DNA from: Actinomadura mexicana
GTDB lineage: Bacteria > Actinomycetota > Actinomycetes > Streptosporangiales > Streptosporangiaceae
Length of the DNA stretch: 64,000 nt
NCBI RefSeq assembly: GCF_900188105.1
Contig: NZ_FZNP01000003.1
Coordinates: 186,001-250,000 of the forward strand
Direction: 5' to 3'
Positions 1-8,181 of the stretch are shown one piece after another. Position numbers and translations under genes: made by a program. The stretch's first letter is position 1; each line of letters starts with the position of its first letter. Below the pieces are notes generated by a model. That model was not told where the DNA came from. It did not search any database and worked only from the letters and a program-made list of their open reading frames with translations.

Positions 1-1
1 G

Positions 2-805
2 GGCCTGGCCGACCTCGCCGCCGACGGCGTGATCGCGGGCGTCCACCTGGAGGGCCCCTACCTGGCCCGCGCGCGCTGCGGCGCGCACGACCCCGCGCTG
101 CTGCGCGACCCGGACCCCGCCGAGTTCCGCCGCCTCGTCCGCCTCGGCCGCGGGCACGTCCGCATGATCACTCTCGCGCCCGAGCTGCCGGGCGCCCTCG
201 ACCTCGTCCGGGAGGCGGTGGACGCGGGCGTGATCGCGGCCGTCGGCCACACCGACGGCTCAGGCCGGGCGGCCCGGGCGGCGTTCGACGCGGGCGCGCG
301 CGTGGCGACGCACCTGTTCAACGCGATGCGACCGCTGCACCACCGCGAGGGCGGGCCGGTCGCCGCCGCCCTGAACGACCCCCGGGTCACCGTGGAGCTG
401 ATCAACGACGGCGTCCACGTGGAGCCCGCCGTGGCCCGCCTGGTGTTCGCCGCCACGCCCCGCGCCGCGCTCATCACCGACGCGATGGCCGCCGCCGGGA
501 TGGGCGACGGCGACTACCGCCTCGGCGTGATGGACGTCGAGGTCCGCGACGGCCGCGCCGTCCTCGCGGGCGGGACGTCCATCGCGGGCAGCACGATCAC
601 CATGGCGGACGCCTTCCGCCGCGCCGTCGCCGACGTCGGCCTGCCGATCGAGCGCGCCGCCGAGGCCGCGTCCCTCACCCCGGCGCGCGCTCTCGGCATC
701 GACGCGCGTGTCGGGTCACTGGAGCCCGGCAAGGACGCCGACCTGGTCGTCCTGGACGATGACCTGCGCGTCGACTGGGTGATGAGACGGGGCCGGCGCC
801 TGTGA
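2..805 (+). CDS. nagA: N-acetylglucosamine-6-phosphate deacetylase, 5'-truncated by window edge
   Basis: C-terminal 267 residues of an amidohydrolase that removes acetate from GlcNAc-6-phosphate in cytosolic amino-sugar and cell-wall recycling. The frame is open from base 2, so the true start lies outside the window; a GTG at 29 is internal. Visible family motifs are HLEGPY near the left edge, GHTDG, THLFNAM, NDGVH and the catalytic-aspartate segment LITDAM. The C-terminus ends normally with the strand-forming tail LEPGKDADLVVLDD typical of amidohydrolases. The next gene follows after 82 bases on the same strand. Assignment by motif recognition is firm; substrate is inferred from the family. 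Confidence 0.93.
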   Translation, partial: GLADLAADGVIAGVHLEGPYLARARCGAHDPALLRDPDPAEFRRLVRLGRGHVRMITLAPELPGALDLVREAVDAGVIAAVGHTDGSGRAARAAFDAGARVATHLFNAMRPLHHREGGPVAAALNDPRVTVELINDGVHVEPAVARLVFAATPRAALITDAMAAAGMGDGDYRLGVMDVEVRDGRAVLAGGTSIAGSTITMADAFRRAVADVGLPIERAAEAASLTPARALGIDARVGSLEPGKDADLVVLDDDLRVDWVMRRGRRL

Positions 806-887
806 CGGCGGTGGCCGAACGTCCCGCGTGCCCGATTTCTCGGGGACGATATGGCGTTCGGACATCCGACCAGGGAATCATGGAACC

Positions 888-1517
888 GTGGAACGTTTGC
901 GGGGATGGCCGGTCACCCTGACCGAGGGCCCTGTTGGGCTGCGCCCGCTGCGGCACCGCGACGCCGCCGTCTGGCGCGAGCTGCGGGTCCGCAACGCCGA
1001 CTGGCTCCGCCCCTGGGAGCCCACCAACCCCGAGACGCCGCTGTTCCGCAGCGGCCTCGGGCCGTACGTCAGCATGGTCCACACCATGCGCCGCGAGGCC
1101 CGCCACGGCCTCGCCCTCCCGTGGGTGGTCACCCACGAGGACGATTTCGCCGGGCAGCTCACCATCGGCGCGGTCGTCTGGGGTTCGGCGCGGTCCGCGC
1201 AGATCGGCTACTGGGTCGACAGGCGCGTCGCCGGCCGCGGCGTCATTCCCACCGCCGTCGCCCTCGCCGTCGACCACTGTTTCTTCACCGTCGGCCTGCA
1301 CCGCCTCGAAGCCAATATCCGTCCGGAGAACACCGCGAGCCGCCGCGTCGTCGAAAAACTCGGATTCCGCGAAGAGGGAATTCGGCGCCGCCATCTGCAC
1401 ATCGACGGCGCCTGGCGCGACCACATCTGCTATGCCCTCACCGTCGAGGACGTCCCCGGTGGCCTGCGCGCCCGCTGGCTGGCAGACCGGAAACAGGCAT
1501 TTCCCCGGCGCACCTGA
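888..1517 (+). CDS. GNAT acetyltransferase, RimJ-like
   Basis: Predicted cytosolic N-acetyltransferase of 209 residues using acetyl-CoA. The fold is shown by the N-terminal GLRPLRHRDAAVW strand-helix, the VDRRVAGRGVIPTAV acetyl-CoA pyrophosphate loop (R/Q-x-x-G-x-G/A type) and the C-terminal NxxSRRVVEKLGFREEG segment that is diagnostic of RimJ/RimL proteins modifying ribosomal protein N-termini. The frame is open from 828, but GTG at 888 leaves the normal family start just ahead of the first beta strand; there is no strong ribosome site for either. The actual acetyl acceptor cannot be told from sequence. Followed after a 215-base gap by a small membrane protein on the same strand. Confidence 0.85.
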   Translation: MERLRGWPVTLTEGPVGLRPLRHRDAAVWRELRVRNADWLRPWEPTNPETPLFRSGLGPYVSMVHTMRREARHGLALPWVVTHEDDFAGQLTIGAVVWGSARSAQIGYWVDRRVAGRGVIPTAVALAVDHCFFTVGLHRLEANIRPENTASRRVVEKLGFREEGIRRRHLHIDGAWRDHICYALTVEDVPGGLRARWLADRKQAFPRRT

Positions 1518-1732
1518 GCGGCCCATGACTTTCCCACCGTAAGAATCCTGCGATCGAGAAGTCCCGGCAAACGGAGAGTAACGGCGAGATCGATCTCGCG
1601 ACACACCGTCCCTTATGCTCGTCAACCTCTGACAGCCCCTCGTACCGTGCGGGGCGTGACCCTGCTCCCATTGCACGTTCGCGCGCCGAAAGTCGGCCCG
1701 CCCGGCGAGCGTGCCCTGGAACGGTGGGGCCG

Positions 1733-2275
1733 ATGAGCAGCGCCGTCCTTTACCTTGCGATCGTCGCCGTCTGGGCCGTCGTCCTGGTACCCATGTGGCT
1801 GCGCCGCGACACCGAGACCACGGGGATCTCCCGCCTCCTCCACAAGCGTCCCGACGAGCCCGTCGCCGAAGACGAGGCCGGTGAGGAGGAGACGCTCCGC
1901 GAGGAGGAGGTCCCCCCGCCGCGCCGCCCGGCGAGCCGCGCCACCGTCATCGCCCGGCGCCGCCGCCGCACCACCGGCCTCGCGGCGCTGCTCCTCACCT
2001 CCGCGGCGGTCGCCGCCTCCGGCCTCGCGCCCTGGTGGATCACCGCGCCCCCGGTCCTGCTCCTGTCCGGGCACCTGGCGCTCCTGCGCGTCGCCGTGGG
2101 CATGGACACCGCCCGCCGCCGCGCCACCGCCCAGGCCCGCGCCGCGGCCCGCGCCCGCGCCCTGGAGGCCCGCCGTGCCGCCGAGACCGCCGAGCCCGCC
2201 GAGGTCATCGAGCTCGTCACCCCCGACGAGGTCTTCGACCAGTACGCCGACGACCGCCGAGCCGTCGGCGAATAA
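1733..2275 (+). CDS. conserved small membrane protein
   Basis: Unrecognised protein of 180 residues. It has an N-terminal membrane segment (VLYLAIVAVWAVVLVPMWL), an acidic linker, an Arg-rich patch, two further hydrophobic stretches around residues 82-115 (LAALLLTSAAVAASGLA and a second one) and an Ala/Arg/Glu-rich helical tail that could form a coiled coil. ATG at 1733 is preferred over GTG 1724 because a GGTGGGG ribosome site lies just upstream. The neighbourhood (acetyltransferase, then this protein, then tRNA-Ala) resembles a conserved actinobacterial arrangement, but no function is known to me. Confidence 0.75.
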   Translation: MSSAVLYLAIVAVWAVVLVPMWLRRDTETTGISRLLHKRPDEPVAEDEAGEEETLREEEVPPPRRPASRATVIARRRRRTTGLAALLLTSAAVAASGLAPWWITAPPVLLLSGHLALLRVAVGMDTARRRATAQARAAARARALEARRAAETAEPAEVIELVTPDEVFDQYADDRRAVGE

Positions 2276-2322
2276 CCGGTGCGCGAGCACTCCCCGATGT
2301 TTGCTAACCTTACGGAGTCCTC

Positions 2323-2396
2323 GGGGCTGTGGCGCAGTCCGGTAGCGCACCTCGTTCGCATCGAGGGGGTCAGGGGTTCAAATCCCCTCAGCTCCA
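2323..2396 (+). tRNA. tRNA-Ala (anticodon CGC)
   Basis: Full cloverleaf read by eye: acceptor GGGGCTG pairs with CAGCTCC (one G-T pair), D arm GCGCAGTCCGGTAGCGC, anticodon stem CCTCG/CGAGG around the loop TTCGCAT giving CGC, and T arm CAGGGGTTCAAATCCCCT. Discriminator base A; the CCA end is not encoded. It reads GCG codons. A TAACCT hexamer at 2305-2310 sits where a -10 box would be expected, without an obvious -35. Confidence 0.95.
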
Positions 2397-2402
2397 CGAG
2401 TC

Positions 2403-2456
2403 GGGCCACCCTGGTCGACGCTTTGCGTCTTCCCTGGTGGCCCGCTGTGTTTTCCG
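2403..2456 (+). terminator. Rho-independent terminator of tRNA-Ala
   Basis: Compound hairpin immediately after the tRNA: outer stem GGGCCACC (2403-2410) with GGTGGCCC (2436-2443), inner stem GACGC/GCGTC with a TTT loop (2417-2429), followed by TGTGTTTT. Confidence 0.8.
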
Positions 2457-2482
2457 GGGGACGCCCCGGATTCCGATAGGTC

Positions 2483-2516
2483 AAAGGCCGGTCCAACAAA
2501 TGGGAACCGGCCTTTT
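2483..2516. terminator. bidirectional terminator
   Basis: Perfect 10-bp stem AAAGGCCGGT (2483-2492) and ACCGGCCTTT (2506-2515) with a 13-base loop. It has T-rich flanks in both directions, so it can close the tRNA unit from the left and the minus-strand glycosyltransferase from the right. Confidence 0.8.
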
Positions 2517-2553
2517 CGATGCTCGTACAGCAGCAGAGTACGGGCCGGCCGGC

Positions 2554-3303
2554 TCAGGGAAGGCTGCGGTCAGCGGCAGGAGTGAGCAGGTTGCCGGCGC
2601 GGACGGCGTTCAGGCGCTGCCGGATGAAGCGGTCCTGGTGCCGGCCCCATGTGTCGATTTTTGTGGGGTGGGTGCTCTGGTCCGGGTGCTTGCGGTAGAG
2701 CCAGGTCACGGAGGGTTCCTGGTAGCCGTCGAAGACTTCGCTGAGTGCGATGAAGAGGGCTACGTCCTGCGCGCGGGGAAGGGCGCCCCAGCCGCCGAAG
2801 GCGCGAATCAGGTTCGTGGGGGCGACAAGGCCGGCGCAGGCCGCCTGGCATAGTCCCGTCTCTTCGTAGAGACGGCCGATCGTGCCCGCGGGCACTCTGC
2901 CGCAGGGGTAGGCCAGGGGGTAGCGGACGCGGCGTCCGTCGATCAGGTCGTCCGCCTGACCGATCGTCCAGCCGATGCCGGGTTGTTGGTCGAAGGCGGG
3001 GATGAGCGTTGCGAGGCCGTCGGGAAGAAGGACGTCGTCATAGTCGAGCACCGCGACCAGCTCGCCGCGTGCCCGGCTCAGTGCGAAGTTCCTGGTTGTT
3101 CCGGTGCCGAGCTGGGCGCCGTTCGCCTCATAGAGCGCACCCGGACACAGGTCGCGGGCCGCCGGCGTGTCCCCGTCCTCTTGGACGAGCCATTCGAGGT
3201 CCCAGCCGGGCGGGAGGCGTTGAGCGGCGACGCCGGCAGCGGCCTGCCGCAGGTAGTCGGGTACCGGCTCCCGTACGGCGGTGATGATCGAGATGAGCGG
3301 CAT
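2554..3303 (-). CDS. GT-A fold family 2 glycosyltransferase
   Basis: Predicted cytosolic sugar transferase of 249 residues. It starts with the GT2 opening PLISIITAV, has the nucleotide-sugar segment TTRNFALSRARGELVAVLDYDD, where DYDD serves as the DxD metal motif, and shows GGWGALPRAQDVALF where the family keeps its ED/QD acceptor motif. A GAGGAGG ribosome site lies 6 bases before ATG. It diverges from the reductase at 3398. Base composition is a little less GC-rich than the neighbours on either side. Acceptor and donor are unknown; with the reductase and the FolP2-like protein it may belong to one small pathway, which is only an inference from proximity. Confidence 0.85.
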   Translation of the reverse strand: MPLISIITAVREPVPDYLRQAAAGVAAQRLPPGWDLEWLVQEDGDTPAARDLCPGALYEANGAQLGTGTTRNFALSRARGELVAVLDYDDVLLPDGLATLIPAFDQQPGIGWTIGQADDLIDGRRVRYPLAYPCGRVPAGTIGRLYEETGLCQAACAGLVAPTNLIRAFGGWGALPRAQDVALFIALSEVFDGYQEPSVTWLYRKHPDQSTHPTKIDTWGRHQDRFIRQRLNAVRAGNLLTPAADRSLP

Positions 3304-3397
3304 GGCACTCCTCCTCGTGGGCGGCGGCGGAACACGGCCTTGATCATCACATGGCCCGAGGCGGAGGCGGGGAGACGGCAGCCCCTACAGTGCTGAG

Positions 3398-4054
3398 ATG
3401 GACGTGAGCGCGATGCTGGAGCGGTACGCCTATCCGGAGACGACACCGTGGCTGCGGGCGAACATGATCGCGTCGCTCGACGGGGGGATCCAGTACGAGG
3501 GGAGCACCAGCGCACTCGGGTACGCGGGGGACTGGGCTCTCATGCAGCGGCTCAGGACGTTGGCCGACGTTGTGATCATGGGGGCCACGACCGTCCGGGA
3601 GTACGGGACGTATCCGGCGGAGGCGTCGAAGCTGGCGATCGTGTCGCGGAGTCTGCGGCTCGACTTCGACGGGCCGCTGTTCGCCGAGGCGCCCACGCCG
3701 CCGGTCGTCATCACCTGCGGCGCGGCACCGGCCGAGCGGCTCCGCGAGGCGGAGGAGCACGCCGAGGTCATCGTGTGCGGTACTGACTCCACGGACATGG
3801 GCATGGCGTTGCAGCAGCTGGCCGACAAGGGTTACCGGCGCCAGCTCTGCGAGGGCGGCCCGGTCGTCCTCGCCGAGATCGCCGCCGCGGGGTGGTTGCA
3901 CGAGCTGTGCCTGACGTTGAGTCCGGTCATCACTGCCGGCGGCGCCGCCCGCGTTCTCAACGGTCCGGCCATCGACATGCAGCGCATGGAGCTGTGCCAC
4001 GCGATCCAGGACGAGAACTATCTCTACTTGCGGTACCGCATGGCCCAGACCTAG
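3398..4054 (+). CDS. RibD C-terminal-like / dihydrofolate reductase-family protein
   Basis: Predicted NADPH-dependent reductase of 218 residues resembling the pyrimidine reductase half of RibD and FolA-like stand-alone proteins. Key segments are RANMIASLDGGI near the start, ADVVIMGATTVREYG (cofactor-binding loop), AIVSRSLRLDF, and the late CEGGPVVLAEI strand with the paired Gly-Gly of the family. A TACAGT box at 3386-3391 ends exactly seven bases before ATG and no ribosome site is visible, so the messenger may be leaderless. Its 3' end overlaps the convergent folP-like gene by 4 bases. The substrate could be a pyrimidine or pterin; neither is proven. Confidence 0.8.
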   Translation: MDVSAMLERYAYPETTPWLRANMIASLDGGIQYEGSTSALGYAGDWALMQRLRTLADVVIMGATTVREYGTYPAEASKLAIVSRSLRLDFDGPLFAEAPTPPVVITCGAAPAERLREAEEHAEVIVCGTDSTDMGMALQQLADKGYRRQLCEGGPVVLAEIAAAGWLHELCLTLSPVITAGGAARVLNGPAIDMQRMELCHAIQDENYLYLRYRMAQT

Positions 4055-4953
4055 ACGAGGTTGTGACGGACGTAGGCGGGGGGACGCCACCCGAGAATGC
4101 TCTCGACCATGTTCACCGCTTGCCTTGCCTCTGCCACGTCGTGGACCCGCACGATGCGTGCGCCGCTCAGGATGGAGACGGCGAGGGTGGCGATGGTGCC
4201 CTCGATGCGGTCTTGCTGGTCTCGCCGCAGGGTCTCGCCGATGAAGTCCTTGTTCGAGATCGCGACGAGCAGCGGGTGGCCGAGCTGCGCGATCTCCGGG
4301 AGGCGGCGGGTCAGTTCGAGTGAGTGATAGGTGTTCTTGTTCAGGTCGTGGCCGGGGTCGATGACGATCCGGTCCGCCGGCACGCCGTGCTTCTCGGCCA
4401 GGGCGACCCGCTGACGCAGGAACTCGGCGACCTCGGTGACCACGTCGTCATACTGCGGACGGGGGTAGGGGGTCCGGGGGTCGGCGAGGCTGTGCGTGAT
4501 GATGAGGGTCGCGCCGGCCTCGGCGACCACATCGGCGAGGGCGGGGTCGTGCAGGCCGCTCGTGTTGTTCAGGACGTCGGCACCGGCGGCGAAGGCGGCG
4601 CGGGCGACCTCTGGCCGGTACGTCTCGACGGAGATCACCGCATCCGTGCGGGAGCGAGCACCCTCGACGACGGGCACCACGCGGTCGATCTCTTCCTCGA
4701 CGCTCACCGGAGGCCCCGGAGCGAAGGGGACGCCGCCGATGTCCAGCCAATCGGCTCCGTGGACGAGCGCGTTCTCCGCCGCGATCAGAGCTTTGTCCAA
4801 GGCGAATGTGCGGCCTTGGTCGTGAAATGAATCGGGAGTGCGATTGATTATCGCCATCACGGCGACCTGCCGGGAGAAATCAAACGTTCGTTGCCCGATC
4901 GTCCGCTCAGGGCAAATAATCTCAGGATAGTAGACCGCGTTCTTTTCGCTCAC
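4051..4953 (-). CDS. folP2: dihydropteroate synthase paralogue, FolP2 type
   Basis: A 300-residue TIM-barrel protein of the pterin-binding family. It has the first DHPS motif in the altered form MAIINRTPDSFHDQG, and where canonical DHPS has GGESTRPG it has GGVPFAPG. IDPGHDLNKNTYHSLE and ISNKDFIGETL match what I recall of the mycobacterial FolP2 subfamily. Loss of the S-T-R of the p-aminobenzoate loop suggests it is not a normal folate enzyme; mycobacterial FolP2 is reported to lack that activity. GTG start at 4953; no convincing ribosome site. Convergent with the reductase. The 5' end is AT-richer than surrounding genes, consistent with a laterally acquired segment. Confidence 0.85.
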   Translation of the reverse strand: MSEKNAVYYPEIICPERTIGQRTFDFSRQVAVMAIINRTPDSFHDQGRTFALDKALIAAENALVHGADWLDIGGVPFAPGPPVSVEEEIDRVVPVVEGARSRTDAVISVETYRPEVARAAFAAGADVLNNTSGLHDPALADVVAEAGATLIITHSLADPRTPYPRPQYDDVVTEVAEFLRQRVALAEKHGVPADRIVIDPGHDLNKNTYHSLELTRRLPEIAQLGHPLLVAISNKDFIGETLRRDQQDRIEGTIATLAVSILSGARIVRVHDVAEARQAVNMVESILGWRPPAYVRHNLV

Positions 4954-5003
4954 ATCAGCCGCCTAAGTTGAACTCGGCGCCAGCATAGCAAGGTGGGGGA
5001 CGG

Positions 5004-5868
5004 CTACCTCTCTGGTCGCACCCGTCGCAGCCCCACGGTGGTGACGAGCCGCAGGAGGGCGAAGAAGACCAAAGCCCCGCCGACTACCAGAAGCATGGAG
5101 AGCGCCCGTTCCTGGAAGCCGTGCGACTTGATCACTACGGCTCCGGATCCGGCGATGAAGCCGACGAGAGCGACGAAGAGCCCGAGTATCTCCACCATCT
5201 TGAGCAGGCCGGACGAGACCATCTCCTGCGCCACGTCGACACGTTGGGCCAGCCTCAGCGAAGCCTCGTTGAGCCGTTGTTCAAGCTCGGTCGAGGCCGC
5301 CGCGATTCTTTCGTCCACCTGCTCGGCGATGGAGGCCGCGACGGCCTGGGTGTTGCGTTCGATCTGCTTTTGCAGATCCTGGGCAAGGATGATCGATCGC
5401 CGCTCTTGCGTGAACTGTTCGTGTACCAGAGCGTCGCCAGGGCCGAGAGCGTCTATCGCCCGGTCGATCTCGTAGAGCCCGTCCTCGAACCGGCCTAGTT
5501 TCCGATACGCCGTCGCGCGCCGGTAATAGACGATCTCGTTCTCCTGGCCGCGCGCCATCATCTCATCGGAGAGGCCGAGCATCAGCTGTGGCTGTTCCGG
5601 CAAGTGATCGGCGAAATTGATGCCCGTCAGGAGCACCTGGTTGCTCTTGTCGTCGGCGTCGGGAGCGTCGACTGCCCGCCGGAACATGCTGAGCCCGTTC
5701 GACGTACGAGCGCCGAGTGCGGCGAAGGCCGCGAAGCTCAGGACGAGGGCGTCGTCCTCGAATTCGGTCAACCAGTCGACGCACTGCCGGTGGAGCTGCC
5801 GCCCCCATGCGCTCCGCGAGCTGGTCGCTCTCCGGGCTCCGCCGTTGCGGCGGGACGCCGTCGTCCAT
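5004..5868 (-). CDS. coiled-coil protein with two C-terminal membrane helices; apparent frameshift
   Basis: Unrecognised protein, best read as starting at ATG 5868 behind an AAGGGG ribosome site (MDDGVPPQRRSPESDQLAERMG), then slipping into a second frame that continues RQLHRQCVDWLTEF to the stop at 5004. The join falls in a run of five C (5802-5806); four would restore one frame of about 287 codons. The middle resembles helical repeats (YYRRATAYRKLGRFEDGLYEIDRA is TPR-like), followed by a long charged coiled coil (about 60 residues) and two hydrophobic helices ending in a basic tail. Whether the slip is real or a homopolymer sequencing error is undecidable here. Divergent from the gene at 6063. 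Confidence 0.55.
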
Positions 5869-6062
5869 GAGACCCCTTGCCGTCTGAAGCGACTGAACCA
5901 GCCCAGCAGTCTAGGCCGCCGCCGCATGCGGACGGCCGCCAGGAAGACGGGCTTTCGGTGGCGGGCCCTCCGCGTGGTGCGGGCCCGGCCGGCGCCCCGG
6001 GTACAGCCGTCGATCGGGAGGAGGAGCGCATCATCGGAGGTCAGAGGGGAAGGTACGCCCGC

Positions 6063-6482
6063 ATGATCGCTGCCGGCAGTCCCGAGCCCGACGAGGCGAC
6101 CGTGAGAGCCGTGGGCAAGCTGAGCGAGGCCCTGGAGAGCATCGAGCGCGCCCGAGGCCATCTCTACTCATGGCACCAACTCACCGGCAAGGCGGACTTC
6201 GAGTTGGGCGATGCGGCCGCGCTACTAGCCAAGGCCGGGCACCAGGGCCTTGCCGATGAACTGTCGCGCGAACTCGTAGGCCGCAATGTCCTCCCGGACC
6301 GTTGGAGCTTCCAGGCGATCGAGGAGTACGAAGACACCTACTACGAGCCGCTCCGACGTTATGAGGCGCGGGTTCGAGAGGCGTTGACCGCTGGTAGACG
6401 GCACCTCTACGAGGCTCAGTTGAAGGAGGAGCGGCGTACCCACGGACACCCGCACCATACGGCCGCGCCAGGTAACGCGTAG
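6063..6482 (+). CDS. conserved hypothetical protein
   Basis: Unrecognised protein of 139 residues, soluble and almost entirely helical (SEALESIERARGHLYSWHQL, then AALLAKAGHQGLADELSREL, then YEARVREALTAGRRHLYEAQLKEER), with conserved-looking aromatic residues WHQLTG and EEYEDTYYEPLRRYE. The last 15 residues are His-rich. An AGAGGGGAAGG ribosome-binding stretch precedes ATG 6063. It lies divergently from the coiled-coil membrane protein at 5004-5868, separated by about 195 bases with no recognised operator. The frame stays open upstream to 5877 but that part overlaps the neighbour's leader and looks non-coding. Confidence 0.6.
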   Translation: MIAAGSPEPDEATVRAVGKLSEALESIERARGHLYSWHQLTGKADFELGDAAALLAKAGHQGLADELSRELVGRNVLPDRWSFQAIEEYEDTYYEPLRRYEARVREALTAGRRHLYEAQLKEERRTHGHPHHTAAPGNA

Positions 6483-6555
6483 CAGTCGCCTGGAGAAGGC
6501 GGAGGGTGGGAGTCCCCAGGGCACCGACGCGCCCCGGGAACTCCCGGTCGTTCAG

Positions 6556-6843
6556 TTACCGCCTCCCCTTGCAGTCGGGAAAGGCGCTGCCGGCGCCGCA
6601 GTTGCGGCCCTCGTTCGCGGACACATCGACCGTGGTGCCGTCCTGGAGGAAGATCTTCCAGTGATCGGTCTGCCAGAGGCGGGAGGTCACCTGCCCCGTC
6701 CCCTCGCCGGGAGGGGCCGAAGCGGCGGGACGGTCCGAGCCGCCCGGGGTGGAGCCGGACTCAGGAAGTCCGGTCTTCCCCGTGCCGCCGATCAAAAGAA
6801 GGAGGACCGCTCCCGCGACCCACCCTGTTGTCTTGTTCTGCAT
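6556..6843 (-). CDS. small secreted or membrane-anchored protein
   Basis: Unrecognised 95-residue protein. One N-terminal hydrophobic segment (WVAGAVLLLLIGG) acts as signal anchor; a Gly/Ser/Pro-rich linker follows, then a short globular tail with LWQTDHWKIFLQDGTTVDVS and two cysteines in NCGAGSAFPDC that could form a disulfide outside the cell. Its base composition is lower in GC than the flanks. It has no evident operon partner; the next genes on its strand are 400 bases away across a hairpin array. Confidence 0.5.
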   Translation of the reverse strand: MQNKTTGWVAGAVLLLLIGGTGKTGLPESGSTPGGSDRPAASAPPGEGTGQVTSRLWQTDHWKIFLQDGTTVDVSANEGRNCGAGSAFPDCKGRR

Positions 6844-7084
6844 TGTCCTGACTGGCAGCCTGCCCCACCCCCGCGGGGCTCATTAGGCACCAGCCCTCCT
6901 TTCGAAGGCGACCGTCCTCTGAGAACCGGGACCGGCAAGTGGCCGCATCCCCTCGTATCAGCGAGAGTTGCCAGCTCAGAACCTTGATCGGGGCGTATTT
7001 CGAGGAAGTCCCAGATCGGTCGTCAGGACGGGGGCGGCGTTGAGCGGGCGGCGAGGGGTCGTGCGCAGTGCCGGGCAGACGAAA

Positions 7085-7247
7085 CGGTGGGGAGGCATTG
7101 CCTCCCCACCGCGGTTGCCGGGCCGGTCGAGCCCAGCGGTTCTACCGGGCGGCGCGGTTCACGCGCCGCCCGGCGGATTGGCCGCCGGGACCCTGAGCGG
7201 GGCCCGGCGGCCATCTGTCGGCAGTGGCCTCCGGCAACCGGCTGCCG
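7085..7247. repeat. array of tandem perfect hairpins
   Basis: Gene-free stretch (6844-7256) holding consecutive inverted repeats: CGGTGGGGAGGC (7085-7096) with its 12-bp perfect partner at 7100-7111 and a 3-base loop; CCGGGCGGCGCG (7146-7157) with a 12-bp perfect partner at 7163-7174; GGCCGCCGGG (7181-7190) with a 10-bp perfect partner at 7203-7212; and a weaker CGGCAG/CTGCCG pair (7219-7247). No T-tract follows any of them. They could be an intrinsic-terminator-like block for the minus-strand EamA remnant, or a palindrome-rich element. Confidence 0.7.
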
Positions 7248-7256
7248 GCCGTACCG

Positions 7257-7863
7257 CTACTCCAGACGGCCCAGATACCGGAGCAGCGGCCTGTCCAGTT
7301 CGGCGGTGTTCGCCACGATGGCCACCACGATGATCAGCACGCCGGCGGCCACGAACCAGCCGGGGACCTCCCCGAGCAGCAGCAGTCCGACCGGCAGGCT
7401 CATGATCGGCTCACCGCTGGACAGCACACCGAACTTCTCCTTGCCCAGGTGGCCGATGGCCCGCGCCTCCAGCACCGGGGCCACGCACGCCGTGAACAGA
7501 CCGGTCAGCATGGCCAGCAGGAGGGTCCGGGGCTGGAACCAGTCCAGACCCCCCCGCGAGCAGCCAGCAGGCCGCGCCCGGGATGGTGAGCAGGCCGGCC
7601 AGGGCCAGCCCGATCGTCTCGGCTCCCCGCTGCTCCAGCTTCTCGACCGCACTGACGTTCACGGCGAAGCAGACCGCGGCCACGGCGGCGAAGGCGTAGC
7701 CGAGCCAGTCGGCGTGGGCCTCCTCCTGCAGCGACATGATCCACAGACCCGTGCCGGCCAGGACGGGCCAGGCCACCGCGAGGTAGCGGGCCTCGCGGAG
7801 CGTGCCCCAGACCGTGCAGACCGTGTCCGAGCGGGTGAAAATGACAACTGTTGTCGTCATCAC
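7257..7863 (-). pseudogene. EamA/DMT-family permease remnant, truncated and frameshifted
   Basis: Only the second half of a ten-helix drug/metabolite transporter is present. Reading from 7863: LAVAWPVLAGTGLWIMSL, FAAVAAVCFAVNVSAVEKLEQRG, LALAGLLTIPGAACWLLAGG; the frame then changes and continues LDWFQPRTLLLAMLTGLFTACVAPVLEARAIG and GEPIMSLPVGLLLLGEVPGWFVAAG to the stop at 7257. The slip is in a run of seven C (7549-7555); six would repair it. Helices 1-5 of the first EamA repeat are missing altogether, so even a repaired gene would be half length. Transport substrate unknown. Confidence 0.75.
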
Positions 7864-8181
7864 AACGGCCGGTCAGTTCCGGGGTGAGGGCTGCGAGGCT
7901 CGCCGCGTGCCGGGCGGCGGTGGAACTTCCTCGGGAGTCGCCCGGGTGCGGCGCCTCGCCGATGTCGACGGGAGGGAGCGCATGCCGTTGCCGCGGCCGG
8001 GCTCACCGCTTCGAGCGAGCCGGTACGGCACGTCCGCGAGGGCGACGGCAAGACGTTCGTCTCGCATCGTGGGACGGCGGCGGGGCCTTGCTGAAAAGGG
8101 GCGGCGGGGCTGGCTAATCTATCGACTTGGTAGGATTTTCACTCCTGTGCCACGCATCCCTTCCGTTTCATGAGGTCACCC

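Noticed and set aside
7085..7247. Telomere-type palindromes of linear replicons
   Set aside because: The stems resemble those in structure only; there are ordinary chromosomal genes on both sides and no telomere-protein genes.
2323..8100. Genomic island integrated at tRNA-Ala
   Set aside because: The region after the tRNA has odd composition and decayed genes, but I see no integrase and found no second copy of the tRNA 3' end by eye, so integration at the tRNA is not supported.
8089..8181. Promoter or SAM riboswitch upstream of the SAM hydrolase
   Set aside because: TTGCTG and TAATCT are 21 bases apart, too far for a normal promoter, and no SAM-riboswitch core or conserved junctions could be recognised.
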